64,000 nt of DNA, from assembly GCF_027490375.1 (NCBI RefSeq), contig NZ_JAIXYH010000069.1, forward strand, positions 1-64,000, read 5' to 3'. Position 1 is the first letter of the stretch, and each line of letters begins with the position of its first letter. Below, piece after piece: positions 9,596-18,571 of this stretch. Both the position numbers and the translations under genes were made by a program. The notes below the pieces were generated by a model. That model was not told where the DNA came from. It ran no database searches and worked only from the letters and a program-made list of their open reading frames with translations. The stretch is from Flavobacterium sp. (GTDB lineage: Bacteria; Bacteroidota; Bacteroidia; Flavobacteriales; Flavobacteriaceae).

Positions 9596-11713
9596 ATGAA
9601 ACTTAAACAAGTCGTTTATTCCGCAGTACTTTTATTTTGCTTTTCGGCGGTAGCTCAAAAAAAACAACTCACTTTATCCGATGCCGTTATGCAGCAATTT
9701 CGGGCGTACGCAGCCGATAAAGTCGACGGATTTCAATGGATACCCGGAACCAACAAATATACCTTTACAAAAAATAAATACACCGAACTACACCTAGCGG
9801 CAGAAAACAAAACGGAGCCCGTCGAAATTTTAACGGTAGCAGAATTCAACAAAACGTTTGCTACCAATCTGACCAACTTTTTCGGTTACCGATGGATTGA
9901 CGCCAATACGCTCGCTTTACCGAACAAAAACGGATTTATCGGCTTAACTGCGATGCCTGTAAAAGAAGCGTTCCGACTCGTGGTAAGCGACGAAGCTGAA
10001 AACGTTACACCATCCAACAATTATAAAATAGTTGCCTATACTAAAGCTAATAATTTGTTTGCGCTCGTAGATGGAAAAGAAGTTCAAATTACCGACTTCT
10101 CTGCCGAAATTGTTTCCGGACAGGCAATTGCCCGCTCTGAATTTGGTATTACGAACGGAATATTTATCTCGCCCGACGCCAAATACATTGCTTTTTATCA
10201 GAAAAACGAAAGCGAGGTGGCGCAATATCCGTTGCTAGACCTAACGTCGACGCCCGGAACCCTAAACAACATTCGCTATCCGATGGCCGGACAAAAAAGC
10301 GAAAAACCACGTGTAGGCATTTACAGCATCGAAAGTGGAAAAACCGTTTATGTGAGTCCGCGTGGTGCCACCGACGATTATTTGACCAATTTTGCTTGGA
10401 CTCCCGACAGCAAAGCGTTTACGATTGCAGAAGTAAATCGGGCACAAAACGCCATGGAACTTAATATTTACAGTGCCGCTGGCCAATTTCAACGTACCTT
10501 ATTCACAGAAACCGACAACACTTGGGTTGAACCTGAACATGCGGCGTACTTTCCAAATCCGAAGAAAAATGAATTTATTTGGATTTCAGAACGCGACGGT
10601 TACAACAACTTGTATTTGTACGACTTAAACGGAAAATTGTTGCGAAAGCTTACGCAGAATTTATTTCCGGTGATCGATATTTTAGGCGCAACGGCTAAAG
10701 AAATATATTTCACGGCTACAGGCGAAAACGGAACAAATACCTTGGTTTACGCTGTTGATTTTAAAGGAAAACAACGATTGATAACCAAGGACTTAGGTGT
10801 ACATGCCGCAAAACTTAACGAATTTACCGGAACGCTATTCGATGAATATTCGAACCTCAATACTCCGAATATCAGCCAAATACTACCCGTAAAAGGAAGC
10901 GTAACGAAATTGGTAGAAAGCCCAGACAAGCTTAAGGATGTGGAGATAGGAACCACCGAAATTGTACAGCTAAAAGCGGCCGATGGAAAAACCGATTTGT
11001 ACGCCCGCTTAATCAAACCGTCTAATTTCGATGCTTCGAAAAAGTATCCTGTTTTGATTTACGTGTATGGCGGTCCGCATGCGCAAATGGTTACCAACAG
11101 CTATTTAGCGGGAGCCAATTTGTGGATGCATTGGTTGGCCGAAAAAGGGTATTTGGTATTTACGGTCGATAACCGCGGCTCAAGCAATCGCGGTGCTGCA
11201 TTTGAACACGTTATTCACCGAAATTTAGGAACCAACGAACTTGCCGATCAATTGAGTGGCGTGGCGTATTTGAAATCGCTTCCCTACGTTGATGCTTCGC
11301 GCTTAGCGGTACACGGCTGGAGCTTTGGCGGATTTATGACCAATACCATGCTGCTGAAAGCGCCTGATACCTTTAAAGTGGGCGTGGCTGGCGGACCTGT
11401 AACCGATTGGGCGTATTACGAAATTATGTATGGCGAACGTTATATGGATACGCCTGCCGAGAATCCGGAAGGATACAAAACGGCTGCCTTGCGCAATTAC
11501 GTGAAGAATTTAAAAGGAAAACTCTTGTTAATTCACGGAACATCGGATGATGTAGTGGTTGAACAACACAACTTAGATTTGGTGAAGAATTTTGTGGAAG
11601 CTGGCGTACAAATTGACTACTTCCCCTACCCGATGCACAAACACAACGTGCGCGGTAAAGACCGAGTACATTTGATGGAGAAAGTGCTGAATTACGTTTT
11701 AGAACACAACTAA
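9596..11713 (+). CDS. Dipeptidyl peptidase IV-like S9 serine peptidase
   Basis: This exported prolyl-oligopeptidase-family enzyme probably removes X-Pro dipeptides from peptide N-termini in the periplasm. The start at 9596 (MKLKQVVYSAVLLFCFSAVAQ) gives a clean signal peptide; an upstream in-frame Met at 9575 does not. The roughly 705 residues comprise a beta-propeller (about 90-430) followed by the alpha/beta-hydrolase domain. Catalytic signatures are GWSFGGF (Ser near 577), GTSDDVV (Asp near 649) and YPMHKHN (His near 681). YVYGGPHAQMV is the oxyanion region. A hairpin terminator follows. Confidence 0.93.
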   Translation: MKLKQVVYSAVLLFCFSAVAQKKQLTLSDAVMQQFRAYAADKVDGFQWIPGTNKYTFTKNKYTELHLAAENKTEPVEILTVAEFNKTFATNLTNFFGYRWIDANTLALPNKNGFIGLTAMPVKEAFRLVVSDEAENVTPSNNYKIVAYTKANNLFALVDGKEVQITDFSAEIVSGQAIARSEFGITNGIFISPDAKYIAFYQKNESEVAQYPLLDLTSTPGTLNNIRYPMAGQKSEKPRVGIYSIESGKTVYVSPRGATDDYLTNFAWTPDSKAFTIAEVNRAQNAMELNIYSAAGQFQRTLFTETDNTWVEPEHAAYFPNPKKNEFIWISERDGYNNLYLYDLNGKLLRKLTQNLFPVIDILGATAKEIYFTATGENGTNTLVYAVDFKGKQRLITKDLGVHAAKLNEFTGTLFDEYSNLNTPNISQILPVKGSVTKLVESPDKLKDVEIGTTEIVQLKAADGKTDLYARLIKPSNFDASKKYPVLIYVYGGPHAQMVTNSYLAGANLWMHWLAEKGYLVFTVDNRGSSNRGAAFEHVIHRNLGTNELADQLSGVAYLKSLPYVDASRLAVHGWSFGGFMTNTMLLKAPDTFKVGVAGGPVTDWAYYEIMYGERYMDTPAENPEGYKTAALRNYVKNLKGKLLLIHGTSDDVVVEQHNLDLVKNFVEAGVQIDYFPYPMHKHNVRGKDRVHLMEKVLNYVLEHN

Positions 11714-11750
11714 TGGTTTAACATAAGTTCAAAACCGGATTACGACAAAG

Positions 11751-11779
11751 AAAAACTGCGAATTACACGCAGTTTTTTT
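11751..11779 (+). terminator. Terminator after the S9 peptidase gene
   Basis: AAAAACTGCG (11751-11760) and CGCAGTTTTT (11768-11777) form a perfect 10-bp stem with a 7-base loop and a T run, 38 bases after the stop codon. Confidence 0.8.
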
Positions 11780-11844
11780 GTGGGTAATTTTAAGTGACGA
11801 TTTATGGTTTGAACGTGCGTTGAAAAAACAGACGATACATTTTT

Positions 11845-12038
11845 GCAAGCACTTCGCAGCAGGGAATGACGCGGAAATGCCGTGAAGCTAAAGCTGATTT
11901 TTGGTGTAGTGGAGCGTGCGACTAACAGAAGCGCCGCGAAGCAACTAACAAAAACAGCTGGAGCGAGCGCCATTGCAGCAAAATGCCCGACCCGCCGCAA
12001 CCCGATTCCACTCAACGTGCGGCGGGTGCTGCCCGAAT
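11845..12038 (-). repeat. GC-rich dispersed repeat, copy 1 of 3 (about 190 bp)
   Basis: Read on the minus strand this matches the copies at 24731-24925 and 27731-27925 almost base for base. Shared blocks include CCGCCGCACGTT, AGTGGAATCGGGTTGCGGCG, CATTTTGCTGCAATGGCG, ACGGCATTTCCGCGTCATTC and CCTGCTGCG. It lies between the S9 peptidase terminator and accA. It carries no convincing gene and no transposase. Confidence 0.85.
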
Positions 12039-12096
12039 AATCCGAAAACGATTTATTAAATTTTGAAGTGGTGATTGCCCGTTTTTAATTTAAGGT

Positions 12097-12104
12097 TATC
12101 TTTG
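12097..12104 (+). promoter_or_regulatory. -7 promoter element for accA
   Basis: TATCTTTG matches TAnnTTTG and lies 32 bases before the accA ATG. No clear -33 TTG was found at the expected spacing. Confidence 0.4.
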
Positions 12105-12136
12105 CCTTTCGAATATTAAGAAACCGTACTGCTACT

Positions 12137-13090
12137 ATGGAATACTTAGATTTTGAGTTACCTATAAAAGAACTCGAAGAGCAATTGGATAAATGCCAAA
12201 TTATAGGTCAAGAATCGAATGTTGATGTATCAACAACCTGCAAACAAATCGAAAAAAAGCTGGAGGAAACCAAGCGAAAAATATACAAAAATCTTACCGC
12301 ATGGCAACGTGTACAACTGTCTAGACACCCGAACAGACCGTACACGATGGATCACGTTAAAGCACTTTGTGGCGACACATGGCTAGAGCTTTTTGGCGAC
12401 CGAAATTTCAAAGACGACAAGGCCATGATTGGTGGTTTGGGAAAAATCGGCGGACAATCGTTTATGATTATCGGACAGCAGAAAGGATACAACACCAAAA
12501 CACGTCAGTACCGCAATTTTGGTATGGCGAACCCAGAAGGTTACCGAAAGGCTTTGCGTTTGATGAAAATGGCAGAGAAATTCGGTTTGCCGGTGGTTTC
12601 GTTTATCGATACGCCAGGTGCATATCCGGGTTTGGAAGCTGAAGAACGCGGACAAGGAGAAGCTATTGCGCGCAATATCTTTGAAATGATTCGTTTGAAA
12701 ACGCCGATCATTGCCGTAATAGTTGGCGAAGGTGCTTCGGGCGGTGCGTTGGGCATTGGCGTGGGCGACCGCGTGTTGATGATGGAAAACACTTGGTATT
12801 CGGTGATTTCACCAGAATCGTGCTCGTCGATTCTTTGGAAAAGCTGGGACTACAAAGAACAAGCTGCAGAGGCTTTGAAACTGACATCGACCGACATGAA
12901 AAAGCAGAAATTGGTCGACGACGTGATTCCAGAACCACTTGGTGGTGCACACTTCGATCGCGAAACTGCTTTCAAAACCGTGGAGCAATACATCCTTAAA
13001 AATTACAACGAACTTAAAGACTTATCAACAGCCGAACTTGTTGCCCAGAGAATGGATAAATACAGCAAGATGGGCGAGTTTAAGGAATAA
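12137..13090 (+). CDS. accA: Acetyl-CoA carboxylase carboxyltransferase subunit alpha
   Basis: AccA pairs with AccD to transfer the carboxyl group from biotin to acetyl-CoA, the first committed step of fatty-acid synthesis. The 317 residues match the usual length. They show the N-terminal helical region ([17 protein letters not shown]), [40 protein letters not shown] and [17 protein letters not shown], which forms the CoA/oxyanion site. [20 protein letters not shown] follows. accA stands apart from accD here, as is common in Bacteroidota. A hairpin terminator follows the stop. Confidence 0.97.
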   Translation: MEYLDFELPIKELEEQLDKCQIIGQESNVDVSTTCKQIEKKLEETKRKIYKNLTAWQRVQLSRHPNRPYTMDHVKALCGDTWLELFGDRNFKDDKAMIGGLGKIGGQSFMIIGQQKGYNTKTRQYRNFGMANPEGYRKALRLMKMAEKFGLPVVSFIDTPGAYPGLEAEERGQGEAIARNIFEMIRLKTPIIAVIVGEGASGGALGIGVGDRVLMMENTWYSVISPESCSSILWKSWDYKEQAAEALKLTSTDMKKQKLVDDVIPEPLGGAHFDRETAFKTVEQYILKNYNELKDLSTAELVAQRMDKYSKMGEFKE

Positions 13091-13112
13091 AGTCAAGAAA
13101 AATTCATTTGTT

Positions 13113-13145
13113 ATCCGAAGCCTCACCGTTTCGGATTTTTTTTGC
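13113..13145 (+). terminator. Terminator after accA
   Basis: ATCCGAA (13113-13119) pairs with TTCGGAT (13130-13136) and is followed by eight T residues, 22 bases after the accA stop. Confidence 0.75.
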
Positions 13146-13231
13146 GTTATCAACAAAAAAAGCGGGTTATAAACAATTTCGCGCTGATAACTCTGCCGGC
13201 AGAAACGCGCGGCAATGCATACTTTAGCACT

Positions 13232-14788
13232 ATGGAAAACGTCAGAAATATAGCAACGGGATTTACCGAGAAATCTGCGGTAATCAATTTAGAGAAAGGA
13301 AAGCTTCCGCCACAAGCGGTGGAACTTGAAGAAGCCGTATTGGGCGCCATGATGATCGACAAAAAAGGTGTCGACGAGGTTATTGATATGCTGCAACCCG
13401 ACGCGTTTTATCGGGATTCGCACCGACACATTTACGAGGCCATTCGCGAGTTATTCACACAAACGCAACCGATTGACTTGTTAACAGTTTCGGCGCAGCT
13501 TAAAAAGAACGGAACTTTAGAAGCTGCGGGCGGCGATTACTACTTGATTCAGCTTACACAGAAGATATCGTCGTCGGCACACATCGAATTTCACTCGCGG
13601 ATTATTCTACAAAAATTCATTCAACGATCGCTGATTCGCATTTCTTCGGAAATCATCGAAGATTGCTACGATGAAACGACCGATGTATTTGATTTGCTCG
13701 ACACGGCCGAATCGCAATTATACGAAGTAGCGCAAGGAAACACTAAAAAGAATTCGGAAACGGCGCAAATGCTGGTTTTGCAAGCGAAACGACGCATTCA
13801 GGAAATTGCCAACAAAGAAGGTTTGAGCGGCGTACCCACAGGTTTTGAAAAACTCGACAAAGTAACGTCGGGTTGGCAGCCGAGCGACTTGGTCATTATT
13901 GCGGCGCGTCCCGGTATGGGTAAAACGGCATTTATCTTATCGATGGCACGAAATATGGCGATTGATCATAAGGCGCCGGTAGCCATTTTCTCCTTGGAGA
14001 TGTCGTCCGTGCAGTTAATTACCCGTTTAATTTCGTCAGAAACTGGACTTACTAGCGAGAAGTTGCGCACCGGAAAGTTGGAGCAGCACGAATGGGAACA
14101 GCTGAGCACTAAAGTGAAAGATTTGGAAAGCGCTCCGTTGTTTGTAGACGATACACCTTCGCTTTCGGTATTCGATTTGCGGGCAAAAGCGCGTCGTTTG
14201 GCGTCGCAGCACGGCATAAAAATTATAATTATCGACTACTTACAGCTGATGACTGCTGGTAGTAAAGACAGTAAAGGTAAGGGAATTGGAAACCGCGAGC
14301 AGGAAATTTCGACCATTTCGCGAAACTTGAAAGCATTGGCTAAGGAATTGAACATTCCGGTTATTGCGCTCTCGCAGTTGTCGCGTGCCGTTGAAGCGCG
14401 AACGGGCCACAAGCGTCCGCTGTTGTCCGACCTTCGTGAATCGGGAGCCATCGAGCAAGATGCTGATATTGTGTCGTTTATCTATCGTCCGGAATACTAC
14501 AAAATTCCCGATTGGGACGACGAAGACAACTCGCCTACGCAAAATACGGCCGAGTTCATCATTGCGAAACACCGTAACGGATCGTTGGAAAACATTCGTT
14601 TAAAGTTTATTGGAAATCTCGGAAAGTTTGCGAATTTGGAGGAATACGGTTCTGGTTTCGACGATTTGCCTTCGAAAATGAACTCCGACAACTCACCGTT
14701 TTTCACCTCGAATTTACCGAGTCCGGATCAAGCGTTTGGCAGTTCGGCAAACACCTTAGACGACGATGATAACGGTATAGGGTTTTAG
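13232..14788 (+). CDS. dnaB: Replicative DNA helicase DnaB
   Basis: DnaB is the hexameric 5'-3' helicase of the replication fork and partner of primase. The start at 13232 (MENVRNIATGFTEKSA) is preferred, since an in-frame Met 90 bases upstream lies against the accA terminator and adds non-family sequence. The 518 residues have the N-terminal primase-interaction domain (LPPQAVELEEAVLGAMM), a linker, and a RecA-like core. The core has Walker A AARPGMGKTAFIL (about 222-234), Walker B IIIIDYLQLM, and SQLSRAVEARTGHKRPLLSD. No intein or insertion is seen. Confidence 0.97.
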   Translation: MENVRNIATGFTEKSAVINLEKGKLPPQAVELEEAVLGAMMIDKKGVDEVIDMLQPDAFYRDSHRHIYEAIRELFTQTQPIDLLTVSAQLKKNGTLEAAGGDYYLIQLTQKISSSAHIEFHSRIILQKFIQRSLIRISSEIIEDCYDETTDVFDLLDTAESQLYEVAQGNTKKNSETAQMLVLQAKRRIQEIANKEGLSGVPTGFEKLDKVTSGWQPSDLVIIAARPGMGKTAFILSMARNMAIDHKAPVAIFSLEMSSVQLITRLISSETGLTSEKLRTGKLEQHEWEQLSTKVKDLESAPLFVDDTPSLSVFDLRAKARRLASQHGIKIIIIDYLQLMTAGSKDSKGKGIGNREQEISTISRNLKALAKELNIPVIALSQLSRAVEARTGHKRPLLSDLRESGAIEQDADIVSFIYRPEYYKIPDWDDEDNSPTQNTAEFIIAKHRNGSLENIRLKFIGNLGKFANLEEYGSGFDDLPSKMNSDNSPFFTSNLPSPDQAFGSSANTLDDDDNGIGF

Positions 14789-14794
14789 AATGTT

Positions 14795-15075
14795 TTTTAG
14801 AAGCTAGTCCCGATGGCTATCGGGATAGACTTTGCGACGTTCACCACTTTTCTCTCTTTTGCATGTCACATTTAACTATTCTCTTTTTACTTTTTTTAAG
14901 ATGCGATTGTTTTTTAGAAGCTGATCCCGTTTTTCGCTATAGTCCTCAAAAAATACGCTGTTTTCACACGTGCTCCACCCGGCTTCTCACGGCGCCGTAT
15001 GCAGCACGGTTCAAACAAGCGTCTTTTTCTCCGGGCTGCCGCTGCAACCGGGGCTAGGAAATACGTTGGTAAGGT
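14795..15075 (-). repeat. Flavobacterial CCTAGCCC-type intergenic repeat, one full copy plus a fragment
   Basis: Read on the minus strand, 15075-14911 runs from CGTATTTCCTAGCCCCGG through GCAGCGGCAGCCCGGAG to GGACTATAGCGAAAAACGGG and ends at GATCAGCTTCTAAAAAA. The same order of blocks occurs at 38025-38182. A second copy of only the last part (TTTTTTAGAAGCTAGTCCCG on the plus strand) lies at 14795-14832. Elements of this type are widespread in Flavobacterium genomes. The stretch 14789-15270 holds no gene. Confidence 0.7.
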
Positions 15076-15270
15076 TTGGTGTGAAATGGTAAATTCGTGA
15101 AAAGAAAGGAGATAGAGTTAGTGGAGGAATTGAGGGGTTGGAGGCACGAAAAAAATACGCAGGTGAAATAACTTCCAGCCAGCATTTTGAATTCCTAATT
15201 TGATTTTCAGGAATTCGAGTTAATTTATTGATTTTTAAGTAATAAAGTATTTAAGAACGAAATCGAAAGA

Positions 15271-15597
15271 ATGACAAAATTTTTAATTTTCCTATCGGCA
15301 GTATTGCTTTTAAATGGAGAAAAAGAGCAGCAGATTATTGCATCCTATTCCGCAATTTCCTGTACCTGTGCTCAGTGGAAAGTTGAAGGAGAATTGGAAA
15401 ATATTTATTTAGAAAGAGCAAATGAAAAAATTAAAGATGTAAATAAACTTTGGGACGGTAGCACATTGCCTTTTAAAGTAGCACTTACTGGTACATTTAA
15501 ACCTGAAAAAGGAATTCCAAAAGATTTTCCAACAAAAGGAGAACCAAAAATCGCAAAAATCTTTGTTTACACTAAAGTTGCTGTAATAAAAAACTAA
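15271..15597 (+). CDS. Hypothetical exported protein
   Basis: A 108-residue protein with a short hydrophobic N-terminus (MTKFLIFLSAVLLLNG) that could be a signal peptide. It then has SAISCTCAQWKVEGELENIYLERANEK and LPFKVALTGTFKPEKGIPKDF. The CTCAQW segment and the predicted beta-rich body suggest a small periplasmic protein. I do not recognise the family. It stands alone in AT-rich accessory DNA. Confidence 0.6.
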   Translation: MTKFLIFLSAVLLLNGEKEQQIIASYSAISCTCAQWKVEGELENIYLERANEKIKDVNKLWDGSTLPFKVALTGTFKPEKGIPKDFPTKGEPKIAKIFVYTKVAVIKN

Positions 15598-15777
15598 AGA
15601 CTTAGCTTGCAATCGCTGCTGCGCATGAACATAAACTCTTGAATCTTAAATGCACAGTTAATGTTTTCAGAAAGTGTTCATTTATTTTAAATTGCTTTTG
15701 TTTTAAATTTGATTTGAACAATTTATCACATAATTTTGCATTGTTTATAACATGAAAGGTGTCATGTGAAGAAATAA

Positions 15778-15954
15778 ATGAAGAAGATTTTTAAAATACA
15801 GAAAAGCAAGAAAGTGAAAACTGTTGTTAATCGCCCGATTAACGACATTGATGTGTCTGTAAAAATGATTCACACTGGACGTATTTTGACAGCTGAAGAT
15901 GTTAATAGAAATAGGTCGAGTAAATATTCTTATCTGGTATTTGATTTTTCGTAA
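15778..15954 (+). CDS. Possible 58-residue small protein
   Basis: A short frame beginning MKKIFKIQKSKKVKTVVNR and ending SKYSYLVFDFS. It is basic at the start and has an ordered middle (INDIDVSVKMIHTGRILTAEDV). It lies in an otherwise empty 850-base stretch (15598-16447). No family is recognised. It could be a real small gene or the remnant of a longer one; support is weak. Confidence 0.3.
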   Translation: MKKIFKIQKSKKVKTVVNRPINDIDVSVKMIHTGRILTAEDVNRNRSSKYSYLVFDFS

Positions 15955-16447
15955 GTGGTTGCTTATGAATTTATAGACAATGGCTCCAAAAATGTCATTT
16001 ATTTTATGGTTTAACATCAATTATTAATAATCGTCATGCAATAGACACTTTTCCAAAACCCAAGCATCCAGCTTCAACGCCATTTAAGCCACGATTTTTC
16101 CATAAAATCCAAAAAACTTGCTCTCTCCGCTATAAATCGGCAATTTCAAAACAAACCTTAGAAATTCCATTTCGTTTTGGACGCTAAAAGCACCCTCATC
16201 CCTAACCCAAAAACAACTACATAGCCGAAAATCTATTCAATTTTAAGTGACGTTAGCAAAACAAACACACATTTTCAAGAAATACTGTCTCAAGGAATTT
16301 GATAAAAACTGCAATTATTGAATCGTAATTTATCTACATTTGTGTAGGTCGGTGCATGAAATATGCAACATTTAGAAGCTACGAACCGCCGACGTGCATG
16401 CAGGTTAAAATTCCGATTGCAATCAAGGAATATCTAATTTTTGTTTT

Positions 16448-16669
16448 ATGAGAACTTATCAAATAGAAATATTGAACCCTAAAGCTGTAAAGCTATTACA
16501 GGATTTGGCTGATTTAGAATTAATTTCAATGAGGCAAACAGATGATAATCTTCAAACAGTGATCAAGAGATTAAGAGAAAAAGCTTCCGCAAATCCGCCA
16601 TCTATCGAAGAAATCACGAAAGAAGTGGAAATGGAAAGAGCTGAAAGATATGGCGCAAAAAAAAGATAG
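16448..16669 (+). CDS. Antitoxin-like protein partnered with a PIN-domain toxin
   Basis: A 73-residue protein (MRTYQIEILNPKAVKLLQDL...) whose predicted strand-helix N-terminus and charged C-terminal tail (EEITKEVEMERAERYGAKKR) resemble the small antitoxins encoded before COG1569-type PIN toxins. Its 3' end overlaps the next gene by 20 bases, the usual coupled arrangement. It appears intact, whereas the partner toxin is frameshifted. It would bind the toxin and probably repress the operon, which is inference from family behaviour. Confidence 0.65.
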   Translation: MRTYQIEILNPKAVKLLQDLADLELISMRQTDDNLQTVIKRLREKASANPPSIEEITKEVEMERAERYGAKKR

Positions 16670-17062
16670 AATCATAATTGATACAAATCTTTGGATCAGC
16701 TTTATTTTAACTGATAATTTCTCAAAATTTGACAAAATTATTGCTGACAACTCCGCTGCTTTGCTCTTCAGCATCGAATTGCTAGATGAACTTTCGGCTG
16801 TTGCGAGTCGGCCAAAATTCAGAAAATACTTCTCGACAAAAGACTTAATAAGCCTTATATCGCAAATTGAGAAAAACGCAGAATTTATTAATGTTGTTAG
16901 CAACGTGTCTGTTTGCAGGAACCAAAAGACAATTTTTTATTATCGTTGGCACAAGATGGAAACGCAACACATCTAATCACAGGCGATAAAGATTTAACCG
17001 ATTTGGAAAAATTTGGAGAAACAATCATTATTACAATCGCTGAATACTTAAAAGACAAATAG
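16650..17062 (+). pseudogene. PIN-domain toxin (putative RNase), frameshifted
   Basis: PIN toxins are Mg-dependent RNases. The first frame encodes KKDRIIIDTNLWISFIL (first catalytic Asp) and SIELLDELSAVASRPKF (conserved Glu), and continues to VVSNVSVCR. It then runs into non-family sequence and stops at 16976. One base over, the downstream frame encodes PKDNFLLSLAQDGNATHLIT and GDKDLTDLEKF, which is the expected C-terminal half with the second Asp cluster. It ends at TAG 17060-17062. A single missing base near 16916-16920, within the usual CRDPKDNF motif, explains this. Either the toxin is inactivated or this is a sequencing error; the antitoxin frame is intact. Confidence 0.8.
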
Positions 17063-17394
17063 CAACCGTTTCGTTCCGACATTCTTTGATTGTACAAAGT
17101 CGAAAATTGGGTGTGGAAATTTCAACAAAACTATTAAAAAACAAAAAGCCCTTAAATCTAGCTCTTTAAGCAAACAAGCAACCCTTTCACTATCCAACCA
17201 ATTACTTCTTGCCGCCAAAAGGGAAAACCGTTTGTAAAACTAATTCTTATAAATCCAAGTAGCACTTAGTTTCCAACTCAGTAATTTTGAAAATTGTTAC
17301 TAACGTTTGGCGAGAAAACGTTCAAATTTGCATAATTCGAAAAAATACGCTGCGTATTATGGCATGTAGAAACAAAAGAAAAGAATTAGTGGGC
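17063..17394. other. Intergenic stretch without recognised content
   Basis: About 330 AT-rich bases between the PIN gene and the end of hicA. I see no gene, promoter pair or repeat with confidence. Confidence 0.5.
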
Positions 17395-17688
17395 TCATTG
17401 ATCAACAGCATCTCTAAGGTGGTATTTGTTACCTACCTTAACCACTACTTTCTTCTGTTCAAGTATGTCAAAAAAATCTTTTTTCGAATAGCCCATGCCT
17501 CGAAGTAAGTTATGTATGATGAATTCGGGCACTAGTTCGATATGATTTTGGAACGGTAACGGTCTAGTTAAATCTGGTCTGGTGTATTGCGCATGACCTT
17601 TCTTATTCTTAATAAATTTACATAAGTAAAGCTCCAAAAAAGATTTTAATTGAGAAATTGTAATATTTCGCAGATGCTGCGTTGAAAT
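17395..17688 (-). CDS. HicA-like toxin without a normal start codon
   Basis: HicA toxins are small double-stranded-RNA-binding-fold RNases with a key His. This frame encodes FIKNKKGHAQYTRPDLTRP, where GH is the catalytic His segment, then PLPFQNHIELVPEFIIHNLL and GMGYSKKDFFDILE. Family-like sequence extends upstream to STQHLRNITISQLKSFLELY, which includes residues before the first TTG codon (17637). No ATG or GTG exists there. The expected start, 2 bases after the hicB stop, reads ATT (17686-17688). The toxin may therefore have lost its start by an ATG to ATT change, use ATT, or start weakly at TTG. HicB lies directly upstream. Confidence 0.65.
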   Translation of the reverse strand: MSTQHLRNITISQLKSFLELYLCKFIKNKKGHAQYTRPDLTRPLPFQNHIELVPEFIIHNLLRGMGYSKKDFFDILEQKKVVVKVGNKYHLRDAVDQ

Positions 17689-17690
17689 TT

Positions 17691-18071
17691 TTAAGCAAGT
17701 TGCAAATTAACTTTTGAGTAATCTTTAATCAAATCTTTTGATTTAAACAATTGATTAAAGTGCTCATTTTCAGCTAACATATCTTCAAAATCTAGAGAAA
17801 CTACTCTTCTTTTCTTTTTATTGACTGCCCAACCGAGATTTTCTAACTCTGCAAATAAGGTTTTCTCGTTGTGTGTATAAACAATAAACTCTTGTAGCAC
17901 AGTTTCAAAGGACTCTCTTGCTTCCTCTTTACTTAAACCATAACCCGTTAAATCTAAAGCTGGAGCGTAAACATAAAATATATTGTCTTCTTGCCATAAG
18001 AATAATGAAAGACTTAACTCAACATTATATCGACCGTCTGAATATTTTGCGTTTGCTTGCTTTTTGTTCAT
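17691..18071 (-). CDS. HicB-family antitoxin
   Basis: HicB antitoxins neutralise HicA and usually carry a degraded RNase-H-like fold. The 126-residue protein has the family pattern LSLFLWQEDNIFYVYAPALDLTGYGLS, followed by an EEARESFETVLQEFIVY helix and a C-terminal tail (KDLIKDYSKVNLQLA). It is the first gene of the pair, and its TAA is two bases before the probable original hicA start. It looks intact. Confidence 0.75.
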   Translation of the reverse strand: MNKKQANAKYSDGRYNVELSLSLFLWQEDNIFYVYAPALDLTGYGLSKEEARESFETVLQEFIVYTHNEKTLFAELENLGWAVNKKKRRVVSLDFEDMLAENEHFNQLFKSKDLIKDYSKVNLQLA

Positions 18072-18309
18072 TTTTACTATTATTCGTTTGAAACGTCATT
18101 AATCGTAATAAATCAACTAGATTCCTTACTTCAAACGTAGCAAAAAAAGAACAATTATTATCAATGCAAAAAGGTCTAACAAGTGTTACGAGAAACTGTA
18201 ATTAGTACAAATCTGAATTAAATACACATACTGTTTTGGTAACCAAATTCGACAAAAGTGTTTATTTTTCATGGTAAAAACCTTTTTAATACAGAACAAT
18301 TCTTATTCC

Positions 18310-18522
18310 GGAACGTTTCCCGAGAACAGGTTTCCGCATTAGCGATTGGCGCGAAAATAAAAGACGCTTTTTAAGCTAACGCTGCACAAGGCAAAACGCG
18401 ACAGCGGGAGCGCTTTTGACTGTTGCTAGCGTGGTTAAAAAGCGTTTTTTATTGCAGCAAAAGCGCGACGCCGTTGACGAAACAGCTTTCTACCGAAATC
18501 AACGGCGGAATGCCCAAATAAA
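18310..18522 (-). repeat. TTTGGGC-headed GC-rich intergenic element
   Basis: On the minus strand it begins TTTATTTGGGCATTCCGCCG directly downstream of the T9SS-protein terminator. It contains CGGCGTCGCGCTTTTGCTGCAATA, similar in layout to the three 190-bp repeats, and ends near GGAAACCTGTTCTCGGGAAACG. AAAAAACGCTTTTTAACC and its complement make a long hairpin within it. No gene is seen between 18072 and 18571. Confidence 0.5.
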
Positions 18523-18553
18523 AAAAGGACACCCAAAATGGATGTCCTTTTTC
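18521..18553 (-). terminator. Terminator after the large T9SS protein
   Basis: AAAAAGGACA and TGTCCTTTTT form a strong hairpin with T runs on both sides, 19 bases beyond the stop codon of the minus-strand gene. Confidence 0.8.
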
Positions 18554-18571
18554 ATGATTCTAAAACCGGAA

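Noticed and set aside
15745..16020. 91-residue minus-strand frame
   Set aside because: No family-like sequence, and it overlaps a somewhat better plus-strand small frame.
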